The translations under genes and the position numbers were made by a program. Below the pieces are notes generated by a model that saw nothing but the letters and a program-made list of their open reading frames with translations, searched no databases and was not told the DNA's origin. Of a DNA stretch of 53,225 nt, positions 1 to 8,380 are shown piece by piece (within the stretch, counting starts at the first letter, position 1; every line of letters begins with the position of its first letter). Source of the stretch: Bacteroidia bacterium (lineage in GTDB: Bacteria; Bacteroidota; Bacteroidia; SpSt-205); contig JANXAJ010000012.1 in the NCBI GenBank assembly GCA_025062295.1, forward strand, positions 1-53,225, given 5' to 3'.

Positions 1-987
1 ATTCGTTCTCTCCCTAATGAATGGCAGGCTGAAATAGAGGCTCCCCCTATTACCATTCCTACCCCCCCTTCTCAGGTTTATACAGGGATAGTAACGCTTG
101 GCATGGGCGGTTCTGCATTCGGGGCAGAGGTGGTGCGAGCATGGGCTCGTTCTCTTCTCTCCATTCCCTGGGAGATTATTCGAGATTACAGCTTGCCGGC
201 ATGGGTCAGCTCTCGCACGCTTGTTATTAGTGCTTCTTACTCTGGCACGACGGAGGAGACTCTCAGCGCGACTCAAGAAGCTCTCAAGCGAGGGGCAACC
301 GTCGTAGGGATTGCCAGTGGAGGAACCCTCAGAGCCTGGGGAGAAGAAGGAAGACTTGTTGCTTTCATTCCGCTGCCCTCAGGGCGTCCGCCCCGAGCCG
401 CCGTTCATTTTTCTATTGCTGCTCAATTCCGACTATTAGAGGGGTTAGGGCTGATTCCCTACACATGGCGAGAGGAAGCTCAAGCTCTTCTCCCCCTCCT
501 TTTCAGTCCTAATCATCCCGATACCGCTACTCTACGAGCGCTCAGCCAGGCCTGGGCTCAGCATATCATCGTCTTGTATGCCCCCCCAGAATATGAATGT
601 ATTGCACTGAGAGCGCGCCAGCAGATTCAAGAAAATGCGAAACACCTAGCTTGGCATCATACTATCCCTGAAATGAATCATAACGAAATCGTCGGCTGGG
701 AATACCCCTCCCCCTTACAGGAGAAAGTAGCATTTTGGCTATTAGAGGGGTCCCACATTCATCCACGAAACCGATCTCGCTTAGACTTCATGGAAGCCCT
801 ATTGAAAGAGCGAGGGTTACAGTATGCACGTTGGTGTGCCCCTCAGGCGCCTTATCTGGCTCAGCTTCTGTGGTTTCTTCATGCCGTAGATCTCTTCTCC
901 ATCTATTTGGCTGAGGCTCATGGTGTAGATCCTACTCCTGTCCCTATTATCGACAAACTGAAGAGTCATCTTGCTCAGCAAGCCTGA
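1..987 (+). CDS. Bifunctional phosphoglucose/phosphomannose isomerase, 5'-truncated by the window edge
   Basis: The frame is open from base 1, so only the C-terminal 328 residues are present. The enzyme interconverts glucose-6-P or mannose-6-P with fructose-6-P in the cytoplasm. Visible support is the first SIS-domain loop GMGGSAFGAE (about residues 34-43), the phosphosugar-binding SYSGTTEET segment, MNHNEIVGW in the second SIS domain, and a C-terminal YLAEAHGVDPTPVPIIDKLK block typical of the bacterial PGI/PMI C-terminal domain. The downstream CDF gene starts inside its last codons (17-nt overlap), so the two are probably co-transcribed. The family assignment is firm. The relative glucose and mannose activity cannot be read from sequence. 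The true start lies outside the window. Confidence 0.88.
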   Translation: MRSLPNEWQAEIEAPPITIPTPPSQVYTGIVTLGMGGSAFGAEVVRAWARSLLSIPWEIIRDYSLPAWVSSRTLVISASYSGTTEETLSATQEALKRGATVVGIASGGTLRAWGEEGRLVAFIPLPSGRPPRAAVHFSIAAQFRLLEGLGLIPYTWREEAQALLPLLFSPNHPDTATLRALSQAWAQHIIVLYAPPEYECIALRARQQIQENAKHLAWHHTIPEMNHNEIVGWEYPSPLQEKVAFWLLEGSHIHPRNRSRLDFMEALLKERGLQYARWCAPQAPYLAQLLWFLHAVDLFSIYLAEAHGVDPTPVPIIDKLKSHLAQQA

Positions 988-1999
988 GATTGCCCTTCGG
1001 TGGAGTCTGGGAAGTGCTTTAGTTGTGCTTTTTTTCAAAGGCCTTGCGTACGCTATAGGGGGAAGTGCAGGCTTTTTCTCTGATGCTGGAGAAAGCCTTA
1101 TCAATATCCTGACAGCCGTACTGGGAATGTACGGCATATGGTGGGCTCGTCAGCCGCGTGATCCGGACCATCCCTATGGACACGGGAAGGTAGATGCCCT
1201 TATCTCTGCCATTCAAGCTCTCATTGTAATATCCACTGCCGCAGTTCTCGCAATACTTATCCTGAGCGGCACCTACAAACCTCCAAACTTCCAATCAACT
1301 CAAACCGCCCTGCTTTGTGAAGGATTAGCCATTAGCATTAATGCGGCCTTAGCTATTTGGCTCTGGAGATGGAGTCATCGCTACCATTCTACTATCCTCC
1401 GAGCCGAAAGTCTGCATCTCATAGGTGATATTGGCACTTCTTGCGCTGTCCTTCTTAGCTTTCTCGCCTTGAAATGGGGACTTCCTCCAGCGATAGACAA
1501 GGGCATGGGGCTTATTGTCGTGGGCATCGTTGGGTATGGAGCCTTACGCATCTTGAGGCAGACGGGGGCTACCTTAGTAGATGCCCAAGACCAGCATCTC
1601 CTCCAGCGGCTTGCTCATGCAATAGAAAAGCACCATCGCCCAGAGTGGATAGACCTCCACAATGTCAGAATTCAGCGATATGGGACTGCCCTCCACATAG
1701 ACGGGCACGTAACTCTTCCGTGGTATTGGAGCCTTCAACAGGCTCATACTTCCATGAAAGAGTTAGAAGCCCTTATCAGGAGGGAACTGCAAGCAGAAGT
1801 GGAGTTCTTCTGGCACATGGATCCCTGCGAGCCAGTTTGCTGTTCAGCTTGTAAGGTAGAAGGATGCGAATATCGGCAAAGCCCCTTCCAAGAACGGCAT
1901 GTTATCAGTCCAAAGAGCTTGTTTGTCAATCAAAAAACGGCTTTGCTCTCTTCATCCCATCAGTCGGTGAAAGCCCACATATCCCAGCCCACACAGTAG
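971..1999 (+). CDS. Cation diffusion facilitator (CDF) family metal transporter with Cys-rich tail
   Basis: A 342-residue CDF exporter that would move divalent metal ions out of the cytoplasm by proton antiport. About six hydrophobic segments fill the first 200 residues. The TM2 site reads SDAGESLINI, with E and N where E. coli YiiP has its two site-A aspartates, while TM5 keeps the HxxxD pair (HLIGD). YGHGKVD follows TM2, as in the family. After the cytoplasmic ferredoxin-like domain comes a Cys cluster (about residues 284-302, DPCEPVCCSACKVEGCEYR) that could bind metal. The start is TTG, overlapping the isomerase gene by 17 nt; no better start is evident. The 3' end overlaps the convergent membrane-protein gene by 48 bp. 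Metal specificity is not predictable. Confidence 0.87.
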   Translation: MLSKPEIALRWSLGSALVVLFFKGLAYAIGGSAGFFSDAGESLINILTAVLGMYGIWWARQPRDPDHPYGHGKVDALISAIQALIVISTAAVLAILILSGTYKPPNFQSTQTALLCEGLAISINAALAIWLWRWSHRYHSTILRAESLHLIGDIGTSCAVLLSFLALKWGLPPAIDKGMGLIVVGIVGYGALRILRQTGATLVDAQDQHLLQRLAHAIEKHHRPEWIDLHNVRIQRYGTALHIDGHVTLPWYWSLQQAHTSMKELEALIRRELQAEVEFFWHMDPCEPVCCSACKVEGCEYRQSPFQERHVISPKSLFVNQKTALLSSSHQSVKAHISQPTQ

Positions 2000-2509
2000 C
2001 CCAGCCACTCCTCCTCGCCAGAGTTCCGACTGGAGATGAGCCCGCTGAACTAAGCGTAAGAGAGCTACCCCTATGCTCATCAGAAGAAAAAAGGCTACAT
2101 GCCATGGATAATCTACTGCATAGCCTGCATAAAACCCAGCCAATCCCGCCCACCCATACACATGAAGCGAATAGCTCCAAAACCACTCAAGGAGGAAAGC
2201 ACATAGCCCCATCCATAAGAAAAAGCTCAGCCACACATAAAGGAGAGGATCCGTATTGGCGCCCCATAAAATTACAAGGCCCAGAAGATTCCAGAGAAGG
2301 AGGAAGCGCCGTTCAGACCCCAGAAGAAGGACTACGTCCCGACGACCCTGAGTAACCCATAAGTGAAGAAAACCGCCTACTCCCACTAACAGACCAAAAC
2401 TGCTTACAATCCACTCCCATTGTCCTCGGCTCCAGTAGGAGATCCAGAAGGCTTCCACCCAAGCGGGATGAGTGATAACGCTCAAGACGAAAAGGAGTCT
2501 CTCTCTCAC
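1952..2509 (-). CDS. PAP2-related integral membrane protein
   Basis: A strongly hydrophobic protein of about 185 residues with five or six predicted membrane spans. It resembles the short Bacteroidota proteins related to PAP2 phosphatases, with SLHVYGWAGLAGF and LRLVQRAHLQSELWRGGVAG in place of the usual SMH..GxGG and RxxxxAHTxxEVxxG blocks. The canonical PSGH motif is not seen, so phosphatase activity is doubtful. I chose the GTG at 2509 because GTGA overlaps the stop of the upstream DUF5683 gene by 4 nt and the product then begins like relatives (a short lead followed by an HP-containing first helix). The ATG at 2548 would give 198 residues and a 43-nt overlap. It is the last gene of the acyl-CoA synthetase operon. 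The family call is moderate and the function unknown. Confidence 0.62.
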   Translation of the reverse strand: MRERLLFVLSVITHPAWVEAFWISYWSRGQWEWIVSSFGLLVGVGGFLHLWVTQGRRDVVLLLGSERRFLLLWNLLGLVILWGANTDPLLYVWLSFFLWMGLCAFLLEWFWSYSLHVYGWAGLAGFYAGYAVDYPWHVAFFLLMSIGVALLRLVQRAHLQSELWRGGVAGLLCGLGYVGFHRLMG

Positions 2510-3165
2510 CAGGCAAGAGCTAACGAAACCCCTGAAGGACCTACCCATGAATAAATCACGAAGCCCTTCAGGTGGGCTTCCGCTAAGGCTTCACCGATCT
2601 GCAGCCCATACCCTATCACAAAAGCCAACAGAAAAATGTCCCTGTCTTGCCGATAGCCTTCTCTCAAGAGACGGATATTTTCAGGTGGGAGGGAAAGAAC
2701 GGAGCTCCCCCCTGACAAAGCTTCTTTGTAAGCTTGGCGATAAAAGATGTATCGCTGATGATGGTAGTAAGCCAAATACCCTGTCGTCCCCAAGAAAACC
2801 CACACTATAGGGGCCTTCCAAAAGGAACGATTATAGATCTGCCCCATCCCCGGTACAATAGCGCTCAGAAAGGCCGCTACTTCTGGTTTAGGAAGACGCA
2901 GCGAATCAAAGGATAAAAAACCTCCCTGCCTAAAAAAGGAAAGCGAAGGAAAACTTCTAATGGATCGCCTACCTTTGAGGAAAGAGAACTGAGTGCCATC
3001 CGAAAATGCTGTAGAACTCTTATAGGCATAGAAGTAGAGGATCCTTCCATCCTTCTCACCCAGAATCGGCGAATAATAGAGGGATTGTGCTTGTAGCTTC
3101 TTTCCTATTCCTTCTAAAAGGGAGAAAAGAAGGAAAGCTTTAGCGGTGCTAAAGAGCCTATTCAT
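2506..3165 (-). CDS. DUF5683 domain-containing protein
   Basis: A 219-residue protein with an N-terminal signal-like segment (about residues 8-27, ending LQAQS) and a central block AAFLSAIVPGMGQIYNRSFW followed by KAPIVWVFLGTTGYLAYYHH. That block is characteristic of DUF5683, a small Bacteroidota envelope family of unknown function with two membrane segments. Its ATG overlaps the stop of the acyl-CoA synthetase gene by 4 nt and its stop overlaps the next start by 4 nt, so it is translationally coupled in a three-gene operon. I know of no biochemical role. A small-molecule or envelope-assembly function would be guesswork. Confidence 0.75.
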   Translation of the reverse strand: MNRLFSTAKAFLLFSLLEGIGKKLQAQSLYYSPILGEKDGRILYFYAYKSSTAFSDGTQFSFLKGRRSIRSFPSLSFFRQGGFLSFDSLRLPKPEVAAFLSAIVPGMGQIYNRSFWKAPIVWVFLGTTGYLAYYHHQRYIFYRQAYKEALSGGSSVLSLPPENIRLLREGYRQDRDIFLLAFVIGYGLQIGEALAEAHLKGFVIYSWVGPSGVSLALAW

Positions 3166-5228
3166 CCTTTTTTCTGCTCAAGGTACTGGCGACGAAGGAG
3201 GCGACGCATCACTTTATGAGAGGCGGTGCGGGGAAGCTCCTCTACCACTACCACATCATGAAGGTGAAAAAGAGGGCTAAGTTTTTCTCGGATCGCCTGA
3301 GCAAGAAGAGGGTACCAGTAGTCAGGAGCGCGTGAGGCATTAGCTTGAGGGACAATGTACAAGACGAGCTGTTCTGGTCCGCCTTCAGGTGGCGGGACAG
3401 CTACAGCAGCGCTTTCTCCGATGCCTGGCACCTGAACCGCCACTCGTTCAATTTCAGCAGAGGAAACCTTTATACCTCCTAAGTTCATCGCATCGTCAGC
3501 TCGCCCACCAGAGACCCAAAAGCCAGTCTTCAACCGACGCATGTAATCCCCATGTCGGCGCAGCCGAAGGGGAATCCCTGCATACTCCTGTTTGATAGGA
3601 GCCCCAGAAGCCCCTACCCACCCTTCCCCTATCGGAGGTGTGCCTTGATAATACACCTTTTCATGATCCGCATTTAGAAGGTGCTGAGAAAGTCCTATAG
3701 CAGGGGGTACTAAAAAGAGTTCCCCTTCATCACTTGGCTGACCCTCTTCATCAAGTAAGACAAAATCTAAACCTAAAGCTGGCGCAGCAAACTGACTGGG
3801 TGCATTTGCATGAAGAAGCGTGCTCGTGATATAACCTCCACCAATCTCTGTACCCCCACAGTATTCTATGATAGGCTTATATTTTGCTTTTGCCATCAAT
3901 TGCCACATATGCCAAGGGTTGGAGGCTTCGCCAGTAGAGCTAAAGAGCCGAATCCCCGACCAATCTACCCCCGCCCATGCATCGGATTCAATCCAGCGAC
4001 GCACTAACGAGGGCACCACTCCCAAGATAGACACCTTTTGCCTCTCTACAAACTGGCAAAATCCGGGACTGGTAGGCGCTCCCTCGTATAGGGCAATAGA
4101 GGCCCCATGAGATAGCCCAGCGAAAAGCAACCAAGGACCCATCATCCAGCCGAGATTCGTAGGCCATGTAATTGTGTCAGTGGAATGCACATCATGGTAA
4201 AAGTGTGCATCAGTGATTGCTTTGAGGGCGGTAAGCTGAGTCCACGGGATAGCCTTCGGCTCAGCTGTCGTCCCTGAGGAGAAAAGAACTCCTATCTCTC
4301 TATCCGAAGCTCCATAAAAAGGGGAGGCACCTCCCCCGCCCTCAGACAAAAAGGCACCCCACGTCAAGGCATTATTCCGAAGGCGCGCTTGCAAACTTTC
4401 ACCCCCAGCAAGGACGACAGTGGGAGGCAGAGCATAGGACTGAAGCCGTTCGTATAAGGGAATAAACCTACCCTCACGATAGAGGCCATCCTGAATAAAA
4501 AGAAAACGGGGAGCAGCAATGCGCAGCCGAGTCGCTATTTCTTCACCCGAGAGACTATCAGGAATTGTCACAACGGAAATCCCTGCATATAGTGCCCCTA
4601 AATAAATAAAGACCGCTTCAGGTCTCAGTGGCATACAAAGGGCGATGCGATCGCCGGGTGTTAGTTTATGAGCCAATAGGGCTGCGGCGACTCCTTGAAC
4701 TTCTCCGCTTAGCGCTTCATAACTCCATGTCTGAATCATTCCTCCCTCCCGCTGGTAAATCAAGGCAGGATGGGGGGCCGAGTCATGAGATAAAAGCAGT
4801 TCTATCACATTCCAGAGAGCCCCCACAAGCCAAAGCGGCTGAGCCACATCTCCCCTCTGAAAAGCTAAAACGGTATCGGGAGCACGCTTGAAGGGAACCT
4901 TTAATCGCTCAAAAATGACATATCGCCAAAAATCTGCCCGACGCTCTACGCTCCACCGATGAAGAGCTTTATAATTAGACCCCATCTCTCGCCAGTAGGG
5001 AGTGAAACTGGGCTCATCTCGAAGCTCTTCCAGTGCCTGAAAAAGATGTGTCTCCTGGGGAGAGCCCATCAATTCAGGATACCATAGCGGATAAAAGGGG
5101 GGGACCGCCTTCGTCTCAAAGCTATCCTCGTACAACTGAATGTGGGCTTCAAAGTCGCCTTCCAAAGCTCTACATCCCCGACACCACTTCTCTCGCTGGT
5201 GAGAAGGGGGGAGGTCAGACCACTGCAT
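3162..5228 (-). CDS. AMP-dependent acyl-CoA synthetase (acyl-activating enzyme)
   Basis: A 688-residue ANL-superfamily enzyme that activates a carboxylic acid with ATP and then forms the CoA thioester. Motifs in order: the AMP-binding loop FSSGTTAEPKAIPW (about residue 314), YCGGTEIGGGY (about 452), the hinge region around RRHGDYMRRLKTGFWVSGGRADD, and the C-terminal lysine in PRTASHKVMRRLLRR (about 673). The long N-terminal extension and overall form recall acetyl-/acetoacetyl-CoA synthetase relatives and plant AAE17/18-like enzymes rather than classical Acs, so the substrate is uncertain. The ATG lies 4 nt after a TATCTTTG box (5233-5240), which predicts a leaderless message. First gene of an operon with DUF5683 and PAP2-like genes. 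Confidence 0.85.
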   Translation of the reverse strand: MQWSDLPPSHQREKWCRGCRALEGDFEAHIQLYEDSFETKAVPPFYPLWYPELMGSPQETHLFQALEELRDEPSFTPYWREMGSNYKALHRWSVERRADFWRYVIFERLKVPFKRAPDTVLAFQRGDVAQPLWLVGALWNVIELLLSHDSAPHPALIYQREGGMIQTWSYEALSGEVQGVAAALLAHKLTPGDRIALCMPLRPEAVFIYLGALYAGISVVTIPDSLSGEEIATRLRIAAPRFLFIQDGLYREGRFIPLYERLQSYALPPTVVLAGGESLQARLRNNALTWGAFLSEGGGGASPFYGASDREIGVLFSSGTTAEPKAIPWTQLTALKAITDAHFYHDVHSTDTITWPTNLGWMMGPWLLFAGLSHGASIALYEGAPTSPGFCQFVERQKVSILGVVPSLVRRWIESDAWAGVDWSGIRLFSSTGEASNPWHMWQLMAKAKYKPIIEYCGGTEIGGGYITSTLLHANAPSQFAAPALGLDFVLLDEEGQPSDEGELFLVPPAIGLSQHLLNADHEKVYYQGTPPIGEGWVGASGAPIKQEYAGIPLRLRRHGDYMRRLKTGFWVSGGRADDAMNLGGIKVSSAEIERVAVQVPGIGESAAVAVPPPEGGPEQLVLYIVPQANASRAPDYWYPLLAQAIREKLSPLFHLHDVVVVEELPRTASHKVMRRLLRRQYLEQKKG

Positions 5229-5259
5229 GAGGCAAAGATACTTTGTACTTTATGGCATG
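5226..5259. promoter_or_regulatory. Divergent promoter between acyl-CoA synthetase and HD hydrolase genes
   Basis: On the minus strand TATCTTTG (5240-5233) is followed by 4 nt and the synthetase ATG. The inverted repeat CAAAG-ATA-CTTTG (5233-5245) places a second TTTG on the plus strand, 11 nt before the HD gene start at 5257, although the plus-strand box (ATACTTTG) lacks the leading TA in register. Start codons of the longest open frames overlap here (5227 and 5228), which argues for the HD start at 5257. Confidence 0.6.
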
Positions 5260-6447
5260 CTGCCTACGGCGAAAATTATTAATGATCCCGTTCATGGATT
5301 TATTCGGATTCCCGAGGGACGAATCCTGAAAGCCTTATCTCATCCTGTAGTTCAGCGGCTTCGCCGACTTACCCAGTTAGGTCTAGCTCAGTTTGTTTAT
5401 CCAGGAGCTGTCCATACTCGCTTCGCTCATGCGCTTGGGGTGATGCATCTTGCAGATGAAGCGCTCGCTTCCCTAAGCCGTAAAGGGCTCCTCCTCTCTA
5501 AAGAGAGCTGGGAGTCTGTTCTGCTTGCAGCCCTCCTTCATGACATTGGACACGGACCTTTTTCGCATAGCTTAGAGGGACAGCTTCTTCCCTTCTCCCA
5601 TGAAGAACTGGGATTCAGGCTTCTTTCTCTCTTAGCAGAGGAGGTCGGCGAGCTCTCAGAGATTCAAGCTCTATGGAAAGGCTCTCATCCCCACCCCTTT
5701 CTGTCTGAGCTAATCGCTAGCCAGTTAGATGTGGACCGATTAGACTATCTCGTTCGAGACAGTTTCTTCACAGGGGTCCAGGAGGGACTCATAGGAACCG
5801 AACGGCTTATTTATACGATGACCCTCGCCGACTCCCACTTAGCAGTAGAAGAAAAAGGACTGAATTCCGTAGAGAAGTTTATCGTTGCACGACGCTTTAT
5901 GTATTCGCAGGTATATCTCCACAAAGGTGTCTTAGGTTCAGAGCTGCTTCTCAAGCGATGGTGGGCTGCTCTCCACATCTCTGAAGAACTGCCTGTGCTT
6001 CTTCAGCGGCTTCAAAGCTCAGATGAGAGAGAAGCGGTTGAGACTTTTCTCCACATAGATGAAGCACAAATCTGGAGTTGGATTAGCGAAAAGGAGAGCG
6101 CTGGGTTTCCCCCTCTCCGAGCTTTGAGTAGGGCTCTTCTCTGGCGCATTCCCTACAAGATTCATTTCACCTCAGACCCCGAAACAATCAACTTCCTCAA
6201 AATGAAATGGGAAGCTGAGCTCCCACCTCGGGCTTACCCTTGGCGTGAGTGGTTCTGGGTAGAAGGTGAAGCTGAAAGCCTTGCCTACCTCCCCAGTCGA
6301 GAAGAAGAAATCCTAATCCTTCTCAAGAACGGATCTGCTCTTCCCTTGGCTCAGGTCAGCCCATGGCTTCAAAGTTTGAGCCGTCCTATGAAGAAGCCTT
6401 TTGGGGGTGGAATTCCCGCAGCTTCGCTTGAATCGCTGCTGCGGTAG
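5257..6447 (+). CDS. HD-domain metal-dependent phosphohydrolase (dNTPase-like)
   Basis: A 396-residue HD-superfamily protein resembling SAMHD1/deoxynucleotide triphosphohydrolase-like bacterial proteins. The signature metal ligands are visible: TRFAHALGVMHLADEAL (first His), LLAALLHDIGHGPFSHSLE (HD pair plus GHGPFSH), and SQLDVDRLDYLVRDSFFTG (final Asp). It probably hydrolyses phosphate esters of nucleotides; the substrate is not determinable. I prefer the ATG at 5257, giving MLPTAKIINDPVHGFI, where family proteins begin, over the ATG at 5227, which would overlap the divergent gene's start codon. The 3' end overlaps the convergent HIT gene by 62 bp. Confidence 0.86.
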   Translation: MLPTAKIINDPVHGFIRIPEGRILKALSHPVVQRLRRLTQLGLAQFVYPGAVHTRFAHALGVMHLADEALASLSRKGLLLSKESWESVLLAALLHDIGHGPFSHSLEGQLLPFSHEELGFRLLSLLAEEVGELSEIQALWKGSHPHPFLSELIASQLDVDRLDYLVRDSFFTGVQEGLIGTERLIYTMTLADSHLAVEEKGLNSVEKFIVARRFMYSQVYLHKGVLGSELLLKRWWAALHISEELPVLLQRLQSSDEREAVETFLHIDEAQIWSWISEKESAGFPPLRALSRALLWRIPYKIHFTSDPETINFLKMKWEAELPPRAYPWREWFWVEGEAESLAYLPSREEEILILLKNGSALPLAQVSPWLQSLSRPMKKPFGGGIPAASLESLLR

Positions 6448-6808
6448 CTTGAAACTCCTCTGGGGAGAGTTGAAGCCGTGGATTCTGAAAATTGAGATCA
6501 GCCATGGAACGAATAGGAATGAGATGGATGTGGGCATGAGGGACCTCCAGCCCAACTACAGCAAATGCTACCCGTTCACAAGGAATTGCTGCCTGAATCG
6601 CCCGAGCCACCTCCCGAGCAAAAAGCCATAGCCCTACATACAAGGGCTCCTCTAAATCTAAGAGATAATCCACCTCCTTTTTGGGGATAGCCAGTGTATG
6701 ACCCCGAGTCAGCGGACGGATGTCTAAAAACGCAAGATATTCTTCTGTCTCCGCTACCCGGTAGGCTGGTAGCTTTCCTTCTACAATTTGAGTGAATACG
6801 CTTGGCAT
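6386..6808 (-). CDS. HIT family protein (histidine-triad nucleotide hydrolase)
   Basis: A 140-residue cytoplasmic HIT protein that would hydrolyse the phosphoramidate or phosphoanhydride bond of AMP-linked substrates. It has the N-terminal ..FTQIVEGKLPAYRV.., FLDIRPLTRGHTLAIPK, and the triad PHAHIHLIPI (about residues 91-100, HxHxHxx). Its ATG shares one base with the greA stop (TGATG), so it is the last gene of the TonB-T9SS-PorV-greA operon or of a greA sub-operon. The 3' end runs 62 bp into the convergent HD gene, a longer antisense overlap than usual. The natural substrate is unknown. Confidence 0.9.
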   Translation of the reverse strand: MPSVFTQIVEGKLPAYRVAETEEYLAFLDIRPLTRGHTLAIPKKEVDYLLDLEEPLYVGLWLFAREVARAIQAAIPCERVAFAVVGLEVPHAHIHLIPIRSMADLNFQNPRLQLSPEEFQATAAAIQAKLREFHPQKASS

Positions 6809-7278
6809 CAGGTATAGCGAATTTCCAAGACTTTAAGTCGCATTTGACCAGCTGGCACTTGAACCACTACCTCATCTCCCACTCTCCGTCCAAGTAGAGC
6901 TCGCCCGATGGGGGATTCTACAGAGATTTTCCCTAATTGTACATTCGCTTCTACGGCAGGAACAAGCGTATAAAGGTGTTCGCGGTTCGTAGAGAGATTA
7001 AGCACTCGTACGGTAGCTAAAAGGCTGACCCGAGAAGTATCAATCTGAGATATATCTATAACCTGACTTTGAGCAAGGAGAGCCTCCAATTCAGCAATGC
7101 GAGCTTCCAAGAGACGCTGGGCTTCTCGTGCTGCGGCATACTCGGCATTTTCGCTCAGGTCGCCTTTCTCTCGCGCCTCGGCAATAGCTGCCGCCACCTC
7201 TGCGCGACGCCGCGTCTTGAGCTCATGCAGCTCTTCTCGCAATCGCTCAAAGGCTTCCTTTGTCAAGATTCGGCTCAT
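6808..7278 (-). CDS. greA: Transcription elongation factor GreA
   Basis: 156 residues, the normal GreA length. The protein binds the RNA polymerase secondary channel and stimulates cleavage of backtracked transcripts. The N-terminal coiled coil (about residues 8-75) contains REKGDLSENAEYAAAREAQ, whose Asp and Glu sit at the tip and are needed for cleavage stimulation. The C-terminal FKBP-like domain contains SPIGRALLGRRVGDEVVVQVPAG. The start overlaps the stop of the PorV-like gene by 4 nt (ATGA), so expression is coupled to an outer-membrane operon. The same frame stays open no further upstream of a plausible start. Confidence 0.95.
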   Translation of the reverse strand: MSRILTKEAFERLREELHELKTRRRAEVAAAIAEAREKGDLSENAEYAAAREAQRLLEARIAELEALLAQSQVIDISQIDTSRVSLLATVRVLNLSTNREHLYTLVPAVEANVQLGKISVESPIGRALLGRRVGDEVVVQVPAGQMRLKVLEIRYT

Positions 7279-8378
7279 ATGTATAGACGTGCTCCAATAC
7301 TATGCGTACCACTAAAAAAGTAAGTCGGACGAAAACTATAGTCAATCCCAAAAGTAGAATACCGATTCTCACCCGTACGGAAAGGCAGCTCTATTGTCGC
7401 TCCCATGCTCCATCCCATGAAGGCATTCTGAGTAGTTTCCTGGCTAGTAACGTCAGGCTCCCATAAGTAAGCCCCTCGGATCATGAAGTAGCTCTTATAC
7501 CTGAGCTCTAACCCAGCACCCAGTTGGTTATTTTGAAAGGAATGGGCATAAAATCCAATCATCGGCACTAAAGAGAACACATAATCTTTTTCTCCACCTG
7601 TTCCTCCTACGCTCGCTTCACGGCTTCGAATCTCAGTTTCGCCACCGAATCCAATACGATATGCCGCTCCGACCAGTAAAGCCGAGGGAATCTCAAATGA
7701 GGCAGCTGGCGTATGAACTAAGCTTGTAAAAGCACCTCCCGCTCCACTAAGATTGGCTCTGGCGGAAAGGCCCTCTCCCCGATATCGCATTTGCGGACCC
7801 ACATTTCGCAGCGCCACACCCAGCTTTAAGTTTCCTTTTTTGTCTCTATACTGAACACCCGCATCAAAGGCTACCCCATTTGCAGCAGCATCGGGGATGG
7901 ACTCATGAATGAGCTTGGCCGTAGCTCCAACAAATATCCGATCATCCGCAAAAACTTTGGCATATGAGAGAGAGATATTTAAGAAGGTAGGCGAGAAGTA
8001 GCCGATGCCCCCCTCAGGGTTATCAATCGTAGTCCGTTCAAATTGTCCTAAGTCAAAAGCCATTACAGCAATACCTAAAGTCCCCCCATTTCGGAAACCT
8101 TGGGCAAAACCCGCTACATTGATACTAATATCACTCCCAACCAGCCATCGGGTATGACTAAAGACGAATTCGGTCCGGCGGGTCAGAGCGATACCAGCAG
8201 GATTGATAATCACGCTCTCTATGCCATAAGTGTTAGCGATATTTAGCCCTCCCATCCCCGAGCTACGAGCATACGGATTGATGAGAAGTTGAGTGGCACC
8301 AGCAGAGCCTGCCCGTTCAGGATTGCCTGCAAGCAGGATTCCCCCTAAGAGAGCTAATACGATAAATGCAGCACGCAT
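7275..8378 (-). CDS. PorV/PorQ-family outer-membrane beta-barrel protein
   Basis: A 367-residue protein with a cleavable signal peptide (hydrophobic residues 3-17, ending near LLAGN). It begins GATQLLINPYARSSGMGGLNIANTYGIESVIINPAGIA, the typical start of the PorV/PorQ/UPF0164-like FadL-fold family, followed by alternating beta-strand segments and a C-terminal aromatic-rich strand. Family members such as PorV shuttle T9SS substrates to the attachment complex at the outer membrane. It sits 2 nt after the gene for a T9SS cargo, which supports, but does not prove, a dedicated shuttle for that cargo. It could instead be a porin-like or FadL-like channel. Confidence 0.8.
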   Translation of the reverse strand: MRAAFIVLALLGGILLAGNPERAGSAGATQLLINPYARSSGMGGLNIANTYGIESVIINPAGIALTRRTEFVFSHTRWLVGSDISINVAGFAQGFRNGGTLGIAVMAFDLGQFERTTIDNPEGGIGYFSPTFLNISLSYAKVFADDRIFVGATAKLIHESIPDAAANGVAFDAGVQYRDKKGNLKLGVALRNVGPQMRYRGEGLSARANLSGAGGAFTSLVHTPAASFEIPSALLVGAAYRIGFGGETEIRSREASVGGTGGEKDYVFSLVPMIGFYAHSFQNNQLGAGLELRYKSYFMIRGAYLWEPDVTSQETTQNAFMGWSMGATIELPFRTGENRYSTFGIDYSFRPTYFFSGTHSIGARLYI

Positions 8379-8380
8379 AT

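Noticed and set aside
98-307. A 69-codon ORF overlapping the isomerase gene
   Set aside because: It is an out-of-frame shadow; the isomerase frame carries the SIS motifs over the same bases.
5227-5256. The upstream ATG (5227) for the HD hydrolase
   Set aside because: It would overlap the start codon of the divergent acyl-CoA synthetase and lies upstream of the promoter-like TTTG; the ATG at 5257 gives the family-typical N-terminus.
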